A model generated the notes under the pieces. The model worked only from the letters and a program-made list of their open reading frames with translations, was not told where the DNA came from and did not search any database. From NCBI GenBank assembly GCA_021234155.1, contig JAJEKV010000005.1, positions 14,053,449 through 14,117,448 of the forward strand: a DNA stretch of 64,000 nt, in the 5' to 3' direction. Position numbers and translations under genes: made by a program. The DNA is from Isoetes taiwanensis (taxonomy: Eukaryota; Streptophyta; Lycopodiopsida; Isoetales; Isoetaceae). Of this stretch, positions 1-12,816 are shown piece by piece (position 1 is the first letter of the stretch; each line of letters starts with the position of its first letter).

Positions 1-2400
1 TAACTTTACCCTTTGCTTAACTTAACTGTTTATCTCCACACCGTAACCAACTACAAAAAGAAATAGCCAAAACTTCAATATAAGCTGGAATTGATCGAGC
101 TTACCAATGCTCTGTTATGGGCTTTTTTTTCAAATTCATTTTGGACGAATGGATACTTGTTACCATATGGAGACACAATAGGATATGGAGATAAAACAAA
201 TGGATAATGAATATGAAAGGAACAAAGAGGAAATAAAAGGAACTCGTGTGTTGAGAAGTTTTGCTTCAATAACCTTTGTATCACAAAGGTTGGCACAATG
301 AATAAGCATTTGGTATGATTGTGGCAACAGATTTTGAAACTCTTGTTGAAAATTGATCCAATTTCCAGATTGTATTATATGTTGATAATATTGGACCTTA
401 ATGATCAAGAATACAACTTTTCCACTATGCTGCAACTGTTTAACTTCAATTTCTAGGCTGCACAAATGCTATATGCAACAATGTGCCATGGCCAAGGAAG
501 TCAACCATGAAGTTGTAGTCAGGTCTATTAGGTGGTATGCCATGGCATATTACAATGGACCGGAAATACTGACCTTGTCCATTGCCATGTGAATCAATAG
601 AAACCATTTTCCATAGATGATTTTGAGTTGTTTCCCAAGAGTCTAGAATCGTACGCAACAATGATAAGTCAAACGATAGGGCAGATCCATAGAGAGAAGC
701 TGCCATACCAATGTTATCATGCAAATTCTAGAATTCTAAAACTGGTGACAACAAATTTGCCCACAACATTCTTCAGTTCAATCTTTGTCAAGGTTCTTTT
801 TCCACCTGATATATGTAATAACCAAAGCTGGAACTACAATAGCACCTGTCATCATCGTAGAAGGCACATTGAAACTTGCAACTACTACTTCCAATTTCTT
901 CACTGTTACTCTCCTACACTTGATTCTTCTAACCTTTCAAGGGATCTTCAAAAGTAGACAATGGGTTACAACAATACATTCTCAGCTGTAATTGCCTTGG
1001 CACATGGCTCTTCAAATGCACACTATTTTGCAAGTGGTAACATAGCTCACAGTGCATGACAAGGAGCAATTTGTCTTCCTTTTCCTATAAAGTCATGCCA
1101 CAAAAATATTGCAACATTGAATCCTTACTGTTGATGCCATATGCTCCATGCCGTAAGTCAATCTTTGCCGCCGTTGTAGCGATGCGAGTTTGTGATAGGA
1201 GCAATGTGAAGTCATGACAAGAAGGCAAGGCATCATATGTTTTTCTATCCTGAAATATAAGTACAAACTAACAAAAATCATTTCTTATATTAAATTATGA
1301 TTTGTCATCTACTTTCAAGTTCTCCAAAGACGGATGGTCTTCTCACACCCTCAGTAGCATACTATTATAGATATTCTATTTATGTTGTTACCATGTCCCA
1401 GCCACATTATGTTTAATAAAGCTCTGGACAAGGCAATGTGATGGAGTTCAGTACATGAGAATAGAAAATCAAGTAAATGTCAAATGGTTCCAACTATTTT
1501 ATACATATGTGAGTACTATATTGTGAATGCTATCTCAGAGGAATTTGGTACTTAATTTGATACTTATGCCAAAGCAACTGTAGTCAAAGCAATTGGATTC
1601 ATCCAGATAATCACAAAATTAGTATTTAAAAGAACTGCTATACTTGGATGGGAGAAGAGAAAATGATCCGGTTTTAGAAAAGATTATTGTTCTTTTCATC
1701 TTGCTGCATTCTGCATTCAAAACTACAGAGAAATGGATAAATAAACTGATTAAGCATAGGAATAAGAATGTCTAGGGAAAACTTAATCGATCTATGCAAA
1801 GAACTTAAGAATGCTGTCGTATAACTTATTCCTCATCCAAATTGTTGCAGGTATTGGCATCATTGGGGCAGTTCTTGCCCAGATCTTGTTTGGATCCAAC
1901 TAAAATTATCTGCAGCAGAGACACCAAAATGGCTATGCAGAATTCCGTTCTTAATGAGCAGAAATGGGAAGACCTGGTTATAGAGGATAGTCAATAGGCA
2001 AGTGGATCTAATGTTACATATACCAGTTGCAAAAGGGTCATCATGTACAGCTTGCTATTTAAGTTGCCATCCAATTCCATTGAGAAGCAGCCACAGAAGA
2101 AGCCATGGTCGATTTAGATAGTGTTTTCTACTGCGATCTTTAATGTCTTAATTTTATTGCTTAGGTAGATTATATAATGAAAAACAGGAGCGCATGCAAG
2201 AAACCTTACCATCTCATCGAAGTGAAACAATGATTGTGAATGTCAAATCCTTGCCATCGCAATAATGGCAACAAAGAGTAATGCTGTAAAGAGCTTTGTA
2301 TCAGTTCAGAAAGTAAGTAGGCCCATTTGGCTCTTCAATCATGAAAGAAGTTCCCAACCAAAATAAACATTGGACATATTCTATAACCACTTTAACAACA
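1..2400. other. no supported gene; AT-rich decayed sequence
   Basis: Only short ORFs under 110 codons occur, on both strands, and none shows a domain I recognise. The longest minus-strand frame (446-724) reads like degraded retroelement text but has no diagnostic motif. No RNA gene or clear repeat structure was seen. Confidence 0.5.
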
Positions 2401-2414
2401 TATTCTGCAAGATG

Positions 2415-2590
2415 AAGCTCAACATAAAAGGAAATAAAGTGGAGGAAGCTCGCACTTTGCTTCAAGAAATGGTTGATAATGGATGTATTCCTAATGCTGT
2501 TACGTACAATGCACTTATTAATGGTTTTTGCTGGTATAATATGATGGATGAGGCTCAGAGATTTTTTGAGAGAATGAAGACAATTAATAT
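2415..2590 (+). pseudogene. PPR (pentatricopeptide repeat) protein fragment
   Basis: About 1.7 PPR motifs can be read in one frame. The first is a partial helix pair ending in EMVDNGCIPNAVTYNALI, and the next continues with NGFCWYNMMDEAQRFFERMK. The VTYNxLIxGFC and DEAxxxFxxM signatures are typical of P-class PPR proteins, which bind organellar RNA in chloroplasts and mitochondria. A full family member has ten or more motifs plus a transit peptide; neither is present, and the frame runs straight into a repeated non-PPR segment at about 2586. This is a gene fragment, possibly captured or left behind by rearrangement. PPR identity is secure; function is not expected. Confidence 0.8.
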
Positions 2591-2925
2591 AATTTGGCAA
2601 TGCCCTATTCGCCAGCATGCAACTGTATTTCACATTATTATCTGCCTGGAAACCAGGATGTGCATCTCTAAAACTCATGCTATTTTTGAAATCCACAAAT
2701 GTGAGCAATTTCAGTCAAGGACTTACCAACAGAACTCTTTTTTGAAAGCATCTTCTTTGAAAGCATATCAAGCAACAGAAATCCAGAAAAATCGCTGGTA
2801 TAGAAGCTTCTACAGCTATTTTGTATCATAAAATGCTGGATCAAGGTTTCTCAGCCAGTTTTGGCTTTAGAAAAAAGCCACCATACTGACATTTAGACTC
2901 CATTATATCCAGCCACAAATTTTCA
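2586..2925 (+). repeat. direct repeat, copy A (about 310 bp)
   Basis: This segment starts near TTTGGCAATGCC and runs to GACTCCAT. It matches 3218-3535 along its length with scattered substitutions and small indels. Both copies contain CATTATTATCTGCCTG and GAAATCCAGAAAAATCGC. The copies can be conceptually translated in parallel, but neither frame resembles a known protein, so I treat them as a repeat. Confidence 0.8.
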
Positions 2926-3217
2926 ACTTAATCTTCAACTTAATATGAAAAACAAATGTCAAGGAAAAATAGAGCATTGCAAATGTGTTCATTTTTACTC
3001 AAGAGTAATGGCTAAAGCTTATTATTATACCTCTATGCACAATCAGTTAGAAGCAAGGGACTTCATTTTATGCGCGGATGGAGCTACTTATAATTATATG
3101 CCTAAAAATTCATTGGCAAAAGGCATATCAGGCTATTTGCATATAACCATTTAGGCAAAGATTATACCTTTGTTTCAGATCAAAAGTTGGCACGTAAAAA
3201 CTTGGCAAAGCCATCTA

Positions 3218-3535
3218 CAGCAAAAATATAATTCGGCAATGCCATATTTGGTAGGAGACAGACTCTATGCAACTGCATTTCGCATTATTATCTGCCTGAA
3301 AACCAGGAAATGGATCTCTAAAGCTCATACTATTTTCGAAATCCATAAGTATGAGCAATTTCAGCCAGGGGCTTACCAACAGTTCTCCTTTTTGAACGCA
3401 TCTGAAGCAATGGAAATCCAGAAAAATCGCCAGTATAGAAGCTTTTACAGCTATTTCATATCAAAAAATGCTGGATCAGGTTTCATAGCCAGCTTTGGCT
3501 TTAAAAAAGGCCACATATAGACTCCATCAAGACAT
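3218..3535 (+). repeat. direct repeat, copy B (about 310 bp)
   Basis: Diverged second copy of 2586-2925 in the same orientation, about 300 bp downstream. It lacks a short internal stretch present in copy A. No terminal inverted repeats or target-site duplication were found around either copy. Confidence 0.8.
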
Positions 3536-6500
3536 GAACCTCAAGAAATTGACCTGCATAACCTTGAATGCTTCAGGATGAGGATGCGTATGCTGCACCA
3601 ACGAACCAGAGCGATTGCAAAAGCTTGTTGCCCCACCGGAAATTCCAGAAGGAGTATGGACTGTCAAAAGGTAATTGCCGGAATCTCAAAATACCCTAAC
3701 AGACCCAATTGCAAACGGGGAAGCAAATGAAGAGGGGAAAATGTGCCGAAAGGGCCCTTGAGAAGAATGACGAAAGCAAAAGAGTAAGTCAGGAAAATTT
3801 CCAGTTCCAGTCGGAGATGCGCACACATTTTGAATGCATAATAGGGCTCACGTTTTGTGCCAGGAAGACATTGTTTTGGGCATGCATTCGAATCCAGGGA
3901 ACGAGGAGATTTGTGGGAAGAAGAGAGCTAGAACCGTCAGTATCAATAAAAACCGCCAAAAGCCAAAATCAAGGGATGAAAATAAGTTAAAAAATTCAAC
4001 GCGTGCAAGATTGCGCCTGGACTATCACAAAAACGCCTTTTATTATTATACTAGAAAAAGTGCGGCGTTGCTTTGGGCTTTTCGTCTGCTTTAATTCAAA
4101 AATAATTAATATATGGTTGAGAAAGTCTAGATGGGCATATATGGTCATCCGTTATAAATTGAAGTCTGAAATTGTCATTATAAACTGCTAGAAACGCGTG
4201 CTTAAACGATCTTTGGACATTCTTCTTGGATATATCCAATGGGTTTAGCATAATTAGATTTTGCGGTGAAATAGAATATATTGTAGATAGAGGTTTTTGT
4301 TGTCTTAGATATATTTGATTTGGGTATTCATATGCGAGTTTGTCTAGTTGAACGGTTGCAATCAATGTGCCAAAATTTAAACATGTGATTGTGATCGTGT
4401 TGCATGCTAAGTTATAGTACGCCTAATGTGGCTAGAATAAAGAATATGGCAACTTTTGTATTTGACATGATGCTAAAAAAGAAGGGAGGTGTGAATGTGA
4501 GTGTGCATGTGAGGGCATTATTGCACATGTTATGTTTATTTGCAATGCAATAAAAATGCAAAAGATTCTAGCTATATAGATGAAACGCATCATGATATAA
4601 AATAGATAGAAATATTCTCATACTCCGTCTTGATTGAGGCTTTGACTACATACACAAATCCATCATCATACCAACAAAGAAGGATGTTCTATTCATTCAT
4701 GGTGAGTTGGAAATATTAATTGTAAGCCTATTAATTATGATACATAACTCTTATCAAAGAAGTTGTAACATAGGAAGATCGTGATAGATAACATTTTGAA
4801 ATTCATATACATTTTCTGAACGTTTATGATTTGAAATGTCTGAGAGCCATGGTTCATAACAAAGGTATGATAGTTACTTAAGAATTCATTTTGATGAAGA
4901 TGCCCTATGTTGTGCTTCTTGGATATAGGATGTATTTGGTTTAATATGATTGGATGCTTTATATCAAAGAGAGAAGATAGTTTCTATTATGTTGGTTACA
5001 TATGCATAACCAAGCCTTTGCCACTTGTTTTAATATGCATGATAAATAATGTATCTATGGAACTACTTTTTTTGTGTCAAGACCAACAGGTTGAAATAAC
5101 ATAAATAAGCTAAAAGGCCATGCACTAAAGGTGGAGTCATCTACTTGGGAATCAACTATAGGGGAATCTAGATCAATAAAACCATACAAGTTGAAGACGT
5201 CGCAGAGTTTTTTTTCTTTTCTTTTTTTTTTCAAACATCTCTCAACATAGACTTTAATTTTAGAACTTGTTAAGTTCGTATTGAAATATGCAAACTTTTG
5301 TAGGCAAATTTCTAATAGTCAACTCAGTTCTGGAATTTTGTATGCTCATCTTATTTTATCCGTAGCAAAGATGAAATCTATTTGCTTTAGTGCATATCTG
5401 TGATTGCCTATGGTTGCATGCCAATTATCTTGCCTTGGCCACTGGTTGGGAACAATGGCAACACAAATTTGATCAAGGAAGCATGGGTCCATGTGGTAGC
5501 CATGTGATGAGACATCAGTGCACTGGTCATGGCCTATAGTCTACCTCCGCATATAAATACTTGAGCAATCCTTGCTAAATTTGAAAAATATCCTTGTCAT
5601 GTTTCTCAACTATCTATCATTTCATGCACTGCATTGACAAGGTTGTTGTTAAAGTGTTGAAATGCCGTGACAAATAAAAAAACCAGTCATTTGGCATTAA
5701 CATGGTTTGCAATAATAGTAATGGACCGGTTTAAATACGATAGGCCAACTTCTGCATAGCAGACTATCCACTCAAGTAACATAATCTGCTCACATCTATC
5801 TTCTTTTCCCAACTGCATGCTGAGGTTAGCTACATTTCTGCAAGGTTGCATCTTAACAAATGAGGCTATACCCCATTAAGATACAAAAACTTTGTGCAAA
5901 TCATAGCCATGTATGTCTCCGAACCATATGTCCTATGACAAAAAAATGTAGAGATCAATCGCAAAAATATGATGGCCAACCACTTATTATCTTCAATCTA
6001 CTAAGAGGAAGGCTAAAATTTATAGCACCATAAACTGCACGACAGGAAAACAGAAATAGACGGGGTAGCTTCGCTGCAATTAAAGTCTTCTCTTAATTTA
6101 AAAGATGTTTCAGATCTATATGTTAATCTACAACATGCAATAGCCATTGCTTCCTCGCATTTTTAGTCTCCCATTGCACATACCAAACCCGAGAATTTTT
6201 AGTCTTTTCATTGTTTTACGTTTTTCAGCTACATATATGTTGGAGCTGCATATTCCATGGCCGAAAAGTTGATAAATAAGACCGCCTACCTATATCTAGA
6301 ATGTCGGCATAATAACTTCCTTATTGTATGTAAGTAACTTCGATGTAGCAACGATAATGTATGTTGGAACCCGGCCCGACACGCGATGCACATGATTGGA
6401 AGCGGAGGAAGGCAAGTTCTATGGCTCGTGCTCATTCAATCAATGGCCACTTTTTATTACGCAACTAACAATTTTTCCTCATTATGATAGTGTTTTAGAT

Positions 6501-6930
6501 AACATCTCAAGTACAATTGTGGCTATTTCGACTGCAGAAGGTAAGCAAGGAAGTTCAGATTATTACTTTCCAAAAAATAGAATGGGATTGAAAGGAACTG
6601 AAGATTTCCTTGTGCTACTCTACTATGTGCTAAAAATGCATAGAAAGGAAATAGAGTACAAATGGCAGTTTACAGAATTCTTCTAGGATTCATCCAACAC
6701 CGTAATTATATCCATCAGGTCTTTTAATGGATTCCCTCAGATTGTATTACATGTCTCTCGTTGGTTTGTCCCTTCATATTCATTAATTTTCCAAGTTATT
6801 ATACATATTGGTTTTGCACATATCTTTCCCCAGCTCCTTCATCTTACCGGTGTATATGGTTCTCTTCAGGACCTCACCTATGAATATGACTAATATTTGC
6901 CAAACGCCAACGAACAGCTGAAATATGGCT
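3536..6930. other. no supported gene
   Basis: This stretch holds short ORFs only, for example a 93-codon plus frame at 3709-3990 and a 96-codon plus frame at 6396-6686. Neither has a recognisable domain or a homologous neighbour. A pyrimidine tract lies at about 5203-5233. The rest is AT-rich intergenic-type sequence. Confidence 0.5.
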
Positions 6931-6939
6931 TAAATGCAA

Positions 6940-8430
6940 TGGTCTAGTAAGGAATTTGTTAAAGACATATCAGCTACGGACAACCGATTCAATGGGTCCT
7001 GTTGGTCCTCTCACCGACTCCATTCTGGGAATGAGCATATGGAATTATTAGTTGCCCGCGAAAATACCACGAGCATCGATAAACTCTAGAAATTGGACAT
7101 GTATTCGGGACCACAGAATGCTTTATTAACAAAGATTAAAGTCCCAAATGCTTCGTTTCTTGATCTACGTGACTCACCTGTCAAAGTTGAATCAACAAGC
7201 ACAAGAGATTTAGATGCAATGATGTGCTGATTCAGGAAAGGGAAGTCTGACTTCAAGGAGGAGGAGGATGAAAAATAATTTAATTCAAATGACCATATCA
7301 AAGCCACCATAATGGTTCAGTTATTTGGTGCTTAACAATTTGCTTTCCGCCTCGGCGTCAAAAGCCTTGTATAGAGTAAGGCCCGTTTATGAAGTTAAAT
7401 CATTTCTCCATTTAAAATATGGTGACCTTTGATGTAGCAAAGGACATTCTATGTGCATACACAATTCGTGTGTTTACAAAGATGTTGCTCCCTAGGATTA
7501 TTCTTCCAAACCAGTTTTTAGGTAATGTAAGGGGATGAGGGTTGATATGTTTGTTAGAACCCCATTTCAGATGTCATAGTATTACCATTATCCTGATATC
7601 CTCTTTTCCGACCAGCTTTCCTGCGGCATAACCACTTTATTATAAGCATTAAGCCCTCTTTTAACAACAAAAAGATATTTTCTACATACATGAAGGAGCC
7701 AAGAGCTGCTTTGCCAAATCTTCACGTCTAAGAGGTTTGTTCCTAATAAGGCACTTGTTCCAAATAAGGCATTTGCTGCTTGATTCAGATACAATGCATG
7801 TTGCTTGCAGATGTGTTTCATGCAGTAGGAAGAGCAATTAATGTGAAAGAGGAATACAATGGAAAATGATAATCTGCATATTCAGTGTAGGGTTGTGCCA
7901 TTTTTCTGCACAGGAGGAAATCTGCAAGTCCTCATCTTATATGGCAACCAGCTTGCTGCTTCTATTTCTGACAATATGGGATCTGCCAATGCTTGGTAAG
8001 AATCACAAAATGCATTAATAAGCTTACAAGGGGCGTAAAGGGCTCCGTATCTTCAAAGCATTAGAATGCTTAAGCTTATCGGTAACAATCTAAATGGCAG
8101 CATTGAAGGGGATCTTAATGCCCTCAACTTGGAATTTTTAGATTTCTTCAAGAACCGTGATTAAGTGTTACTCTTTCTGATCAAGTCGACAATCTAACCG
8201 CTTTGCAGAAGCTAGAAGCTGTGCATTTTGGACAACTGACTCGCTTAACCTATTCTTTGAGGCATTGGAAATTTGCACCTTAATGCAATCTCTCCTGAGA
8301 TTGGAAAATGTGAAAGGCTTGCTACCATCATTTGAGTAGGAATCATCTCTCGCTTGAGAAATACCTCCTGAGCTTTCTAATTAAGCTGCAGTTCCTAGAC
8401 GTGCTAAACCATTTTAGGAAGTTCTTAAAC
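6940..8430 (+). pseudogene. decayed LRR receptor-kinase-type pseudogene
   Basis: Several leucine-rich repeat lines can be read on the plus strand but in different frames. At about 6955 there is ISATDNRFNGS. At about 7920 there is NLQVLILYGNQLAASI. At 8042-8164 there is MLKLIGNNLNGSIEGDL followed by LEFLDFFKNR. At about 8270-8330 there is GNLHLNAISPEIGKCERL, and at about 8385 LIKLQFLDVLNHF. These match the plant extracellular LRR consensus LxxLxLxxNxLxGxIPxxLxxL found in LRR receptor kinases. Stops and frameshifts separate the lines, and no signal peptide, transmembrane segment or kinase domain is seen. Family-level identity is good; the gene is clearly broken. Confidence 0.75.
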
Positions 8431-8540
8431 AAAATATGGCAATGAAGATAATGTGGCCTAGCCATATACAAATATTAGCTGGTTAGCATCCTAAATCTTA
8501 CTATTGAAGTAGAACTTAAGCGAAAAGAATCTGAGCTCAT

Positions 8541-8825
8541 GTCCAATAAAGGGACATTCTTATATTGCCATGCTTACGAAAAGTAATTTGTACTTACATG
8601 TACAAATATCCCTTCAGATTCGGCAGTGGAAATATAGAGGAAGCCATTTTCAGCATCACACACATAGGATTTGCCATAATTTGAAGAATCTGCAAAAGGC
8701 TTCTTCAAAGATGGAGCTTTGGCATGACAAGAAAAACAAGACCTTTTTCTCGCCATTTCTTGATCTTTTTGCCATATCTTTGTAGACACGTTGTATTTCT
8801 CGCACCAATCTAATTCAAAGAATAC
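8541..8825 (+). repeat. dispersed repeat module, copy A
   Basis: This segment runs from a GGGACATTCTTATATTGCCATGC stretch, through an AAGATGGAGCTTxG segment, to TTTCTCGCACCAATCTAATTCA. It matches 9266-9490 across its length and 8848-8990 over the first half. It is the most diverged of the three copies. No coding potential is shared. Confidence 0.65.
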
Positions 8826-8847
8826 ATCTCATTCAAACTGGAGCTCC

Positions 8848-8990
8848 TATCCAAAGAGGCATTCTTAGATTGCCATGCTACAAAATGTAGATTGTATTTA
8901 TAGCTATAGACATACCTTCAAATTGACAATATTTCAAATAATCCGAGAAGGCTTTCTTTGAAGATGGAGCTTCGTTGTGTATCAATAAGG
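8848..8990 (+). repeat. dispersed repeat module, copy B (short)
   Basis: This copy is nearly identical to 9238-9410, including CATTCTTAGATTGCCATGC and TATAGCTATAGACATACC. Identity extends about 25 bp upstream into ACATCTCATTCAAACTGG. It stops after the AGATGGAGCTTCGTT stretch and so lacks the 3' half found in copies A and C. Confidence 0.8.
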
Positions 8991-9237
8991 CCCATATAAG
9001 AAAATGATGGAGCTATCAAGCAAACCCCTTATAAAAATGAAGATAAAGGTCCTAACAAACTCCCCCAAAATCAGAATCACAAACAATTAGAAGGCTAAAA
9101 GCAAAACCTTGCTACAACCGAACAAATAATGCCTTCTCGGACTAAAACCTCTTGCCTTACGCCATGCCATTTTATTTTGACAAAGGATATACTTGTGCTT
9201 TCATCTACAACATCAAACAACCGTTTTCATTCAATGA

Positions 9238-9490
9238 TCTACATCTCATTCAAACTGGAGCTCCTATCCAAAGAGGCATTCTTAGATTGCCATGCTACAA
9301 AATGTAGATTGTATTTATAGCTATAGACATACCTTCAAATTAATTAATATTTCAAATAATCCGCTGAGAAGGCTTTCTTTGAAGATAGAGCTTCGTTATA
9401 AAGCTAAAAACATGACCTTTTTTGTCCTTCCTCAATGCTGCCCAGATCCATGTAGAAGCCTTGCATTTCTCATACCAATCAATTCATATC
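9238..9490 (+). repeat. dispersed repeat module, copy C
   Basis: This copy shares the upstream ACATCTCATTCAAACTGG segment with copy B. Its 3' half, CATGACCTTTTTTGTCC to TCATACCAATCAATTCA, is shared with copy A. It therefore bridges the two other copies. Confidence 0.8.
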
Positions 9491-11000
9491 ACAATATCAA
9501 TATGTAATCTGAGGAAGAGGCGTGAATGCAAGAAAACCCTAGAAATGAGGAGCATAACTTTTGCTTTCGATAGTCAAGCATAAATTAATTTAAAAAAGCG
9601 CCAGCACATCCAAAGGACATAATGCAAATTTTTCAAAATGATCAAGCTACATTTTTTATAGAACAAATGCTGACCATCGCTCCATAGTCTACATAGACAT
9701 GGCGGTTGACATGAAATCTTTTGGCCCTCTGCCGGAGAAGCAATGCTTCGTCCAAGATTTACCCATGGATGTGGTGCAAAAGACTCATGCCATGGATAAA
9801 ATGTTCTCGTCAAATGCATTTCCCAAAAACATGAAATGGTTTTGCGGAGTAAGGCCCAAACCCTATCCCAAGGATCGAAGCCGCTGGCCAGCTATGGCGC
9901 ATCCGGCCCCATCACAAAAAAATGGGATGGGACCGGCAAAAGCATTGAGCATACGCTCTCGCAAAAGCATTAAGGCCCACTCTTTCAGAAATCCATGAAG
10001 CGGACTAAATACGAAAAAGCTTTGAGATGGATGAAGCAAGCGTGAAATCGTCTGCAAGCCTTGAGATGGATTGATGAAGCAACCCAGAAATCGCCTGCAT
10101 ATAGGATCCACAATAGAAATAGGAAGGACCGGCTATGAAAAACAGAAAAAAAACCGTAAATCGAAGGGATGAAATTAAAGTAAAAAGTTTAAGGGCCAAG
10201 ATGTTGCACAGAGGCCTAAGAAGGGGTCGACATATATAGATTACAATAAGAATAGTCATGATCTGACGGTCCAAAATGAAAGTTGTGGGAAAAGAAATTG
10301 ACGGCCGAGATGCTCTGCACAAACTACATTTTGCTTTTATTACTATATATAGATATAGATGATTGTTCAAACTTTGGAGAATTTGGCAGTTTTTACAGCA
10401 CTCTAGAACTGCATTGTTCAATTTTCTACCATAAAAGTGTCTAAACCTTGCTAAATATGAAATTAATTGATATATTATGTTAAAACATAACAATTTGCAT
10501 GTTTCCATGTTTGGCCGCTATCATTTGATATCAATTTAAGTCGCCAAACCCTATTTTTCTTAAAAATGCTGCATTAGGTTCAAGAATTATTTCCTCTTAT
10601 TATTACAAGTTTTGACTTCATTTTTGTGACAATGAGTCCTTAACTAGACAAGCTATAGTTCAAGGAATTTTTTAGATGTTTATACATTATATTAGTATCA
10701 TTAATAACTAAACAAATTATTGTACAGAATTCAAAATAAAAATATAGGTTAAAGTGCTCCAATAAACCCCATCTATAAGTCTCATAAGGATAGTAAATGA
10801 TGCATTCTAATTAACTCTATATAGGAATTTATTTTACCAACATATAGTATAGCTAGCGTATAACCATGAACCATGCATTATCTAGATCTAAACAAGATCT
10901 AATATAACAGGATGAACACAAAGAAAGGTTCCAAAGTGCGTCGATTATACCCTTGATGTAGATAGTGATGGTTATTGATGAATGGAGGACAATATCACGA
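9491..11000. other. no supported gene; small imperfect tandem duplication
   Basis: At about 10020-10095 a 50-60 bp segment beginning CTTTGAGATGGATGAAGCAA is repeated once with changes (CTTGAGATGGATTGATGAAGCAA). The 167-codon minus frame at 10005-10508 is the longest ORF here but is hydrophobic and low in complexity, with no domain; I do not call it a gene. The rest is AT-rich. Confidence 0.5.
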
Positions 11001-11017
11001 AGTTTAGCTAAACTCCA

Positions 11018-11480
11018 CTAAATGGATATAATCTGCCCATTGCGACTGCTTGTTCCAGACATAATTTCGTAGCACATCCTCAATGATTCGATTAGTGTGC
11101 TCTGTCTGAAAAATTTGGGATCATGATCCAAAATGATGGTGCGTGACATATCATGAAGGCGAAAAATCTCTCTAGAGAACGACAATGCAATATCTAAGGC
11201 GGTAGCAGTAGTGCGACATGGCAAGAAATGTGCCATCATGAAGAGCTTGTCCACCACTACCATCAAGGCATCAAATCCCCTAAGAGTTCGCGGAAGACCT
11301 ACAATAAAATCCATGGTGATGACTTCTCATTTTGCATTGGGAACTTCCAATGGTTCTAAATCTGCAACTGTTCTGCCTTTGTTGACATAGTTGGCACTGT
11401 TTGATGTAGCTGGCAATATGCTTCTTCATTCTAGGCCAAAAGTAGCTGGATGGGTGAAAGCACGTTGTGTTGTCCCACCG
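11018..11480 (-). pseudogene. Ty3/gypsy retrotransposon integrase fragment (chromovirus-like)
   Basis: On the minus strand the 11018-11314 frame starts MDFIVGLPRT, followed by GFDALMVVVDKL and AHFLPCRT. This is the first catalytic-Asp region of a Ty3/gypsy integrase core. Upstream (11330-11480) the zinc-binding segment is readable in another frame, with YFWPRMKKHIASY and CQLCQQ. The second catalytic Asp region is recognisable but degenerate (ILDHDPKFF), and the third acidic residue is missing because the sequence ends. Integrase inserts retrotransposon cDNA into the host genome. The wording DFIxGLP with VVVDKLxxxAHF points to the chromovirus side of the family and differs from the integrases in the tandem array. 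It is a truncated, frameshifted remnant without reverse transcriptase or LTRs. Confidence 0.85.
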
Positions 11481-11803
11481 GCCGCCTCCCCCGCCCCCTA
11501 AAATGTGGTCGCATCCGCGCTTTTATGGTATGAAACTATAATTATGGCACTGCCCAACTGCCGTTATTTAAGAATGGAGTCCCAATTTGTGGGGGAAATT
11601 GTAATTTCAAAACTAAAATTCAAATTCTATTCTTTGGCCCCTTCCTGTTCTTTGCCTACGTCCTGTTCTTTGGCTCTCTACTGCGAGCTCCATCCCATTG
11701 TGGGTATGGATGTCAACGAGGTAATCCATCCACAAATCGACATTTGAGACACAAGAAAATAAAGAAGAACCAGAAATGCTGAAGAAAAGACGCCAGAGGA
11801 AAA

Positions 11804-12309
11804 TTGGAGCTTGCAGAATTGGCAGAAGGATCCAGTTCATCCAGAAATGCAAGCATTAAATACCGTATTGTCCTTAATTTGCTAACGTCTTTCTATAAAC
11901 AGAACAAAAGAATTGAGGACAGCATGAAGAAAGAAATTTTACTTGAGTTTTTGAGGGATAAAACATTGAAAAAATTTATAGATGAAGAATTAAAGGATTT
12001 GGAAGCCAAAAGCATTGTCCTTAGGAGCCTCTTGGACCTATGCAGACTCTGAAACTCTCTACCAGCAATGACTGCCTAGCAGCTAAGAATAACTGTCTTG
12101 CAATGTCTGTACCACGTCGTGCAGATTCTGAAACAAGTGACGAAATCAGCCAGGGAGATCTTGAAGAGGTATTAGATGTTTACCCAAGAAACTTGCAAAA
12201 GGCAAAGAAAAAGAGGGCAGAGATCGATTATAATGGTGGGAAATGGTTTTCTTGTAAGAGGGCTAAAAGATTCGATGCAATTTCAGATGAACAGATAGAA
12301 AAGATTTAA
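11804..12309 (+). pseudogene. unrecognised ORF pair, charged and helix-rich
   Basis: Two overlapping plus-strand frames of 82 and 89 codons run end to end: 11804-12052, then 12040-12309. The first has a Lys/Glu/Leu-rich segment (KKEILLEFLRD then FIDEELKDLEAK) likely to be helical. The second is rich in Lys, Asp and Ser, with VYPRNLQKAKKKRAEIDY. They may be one reading frame broken near 12045. I do not recognise the family. The unit sits just past the integrase remnant in the opposite orientation and could be part of another degraded element. Confidence 0.3.
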
Positions 12310-12816
12310 AAATACCCGAGTGGCTCCTAACACAAGGATGTTAGAACTAGAAGATTGGAGAGAAATATAAGAGAAGAACATGCTGCCCACTATCTGGAGG
12401 AACATGTAGTTTTTAAATTCTGTTATTTATATTTTCTTAGTTATGGTGCTTAGTGTGGTGGTGCATGTGATGGTTATTGTGTTGTACAGTGATTGTGGTG
12501 TACTGTATGCAGCATGTGAATTGTGTGTAGTTGACTCTAAAATGCAGCTAAATAATATTTAATATTGAGAATATTAGAACATGTTAGAATTGAGTTACAC
12601 GTACTATATTTGTTTACTGAGTTTGTGTGTTAGTGTAATAATATTTGAAAATGACAGATAACTGATCCTAGAAGTTTAGTTGATTTATCCAGAAAGAAAT
12701 ATATGTTAGATGAAAGTACATTATTTGTCATAAAGTTTTTATTATATAAAAAAAAAAGCACTATGTTACAAAATTTGGCTTTTCAATGAAAGCTCTGACT
12801 CTATACCCGAGATTTT

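Noticed and set aside
446-724. Possible LINE endonuclease fragment on the minus strand
   Set aside because: Some wording is suggestive (SLLRTILDSWETTQNHLW), but no GDFN-type catalytic motif or neighbouring LINE domain could be read.
10005-10508. 167-codon minus-strand ORF
   Set aside because: Hydrophobic and Cys/Ile/Leu-rich translation of AT-rich sequence with no domain; it overlaps a small tandem duplication.
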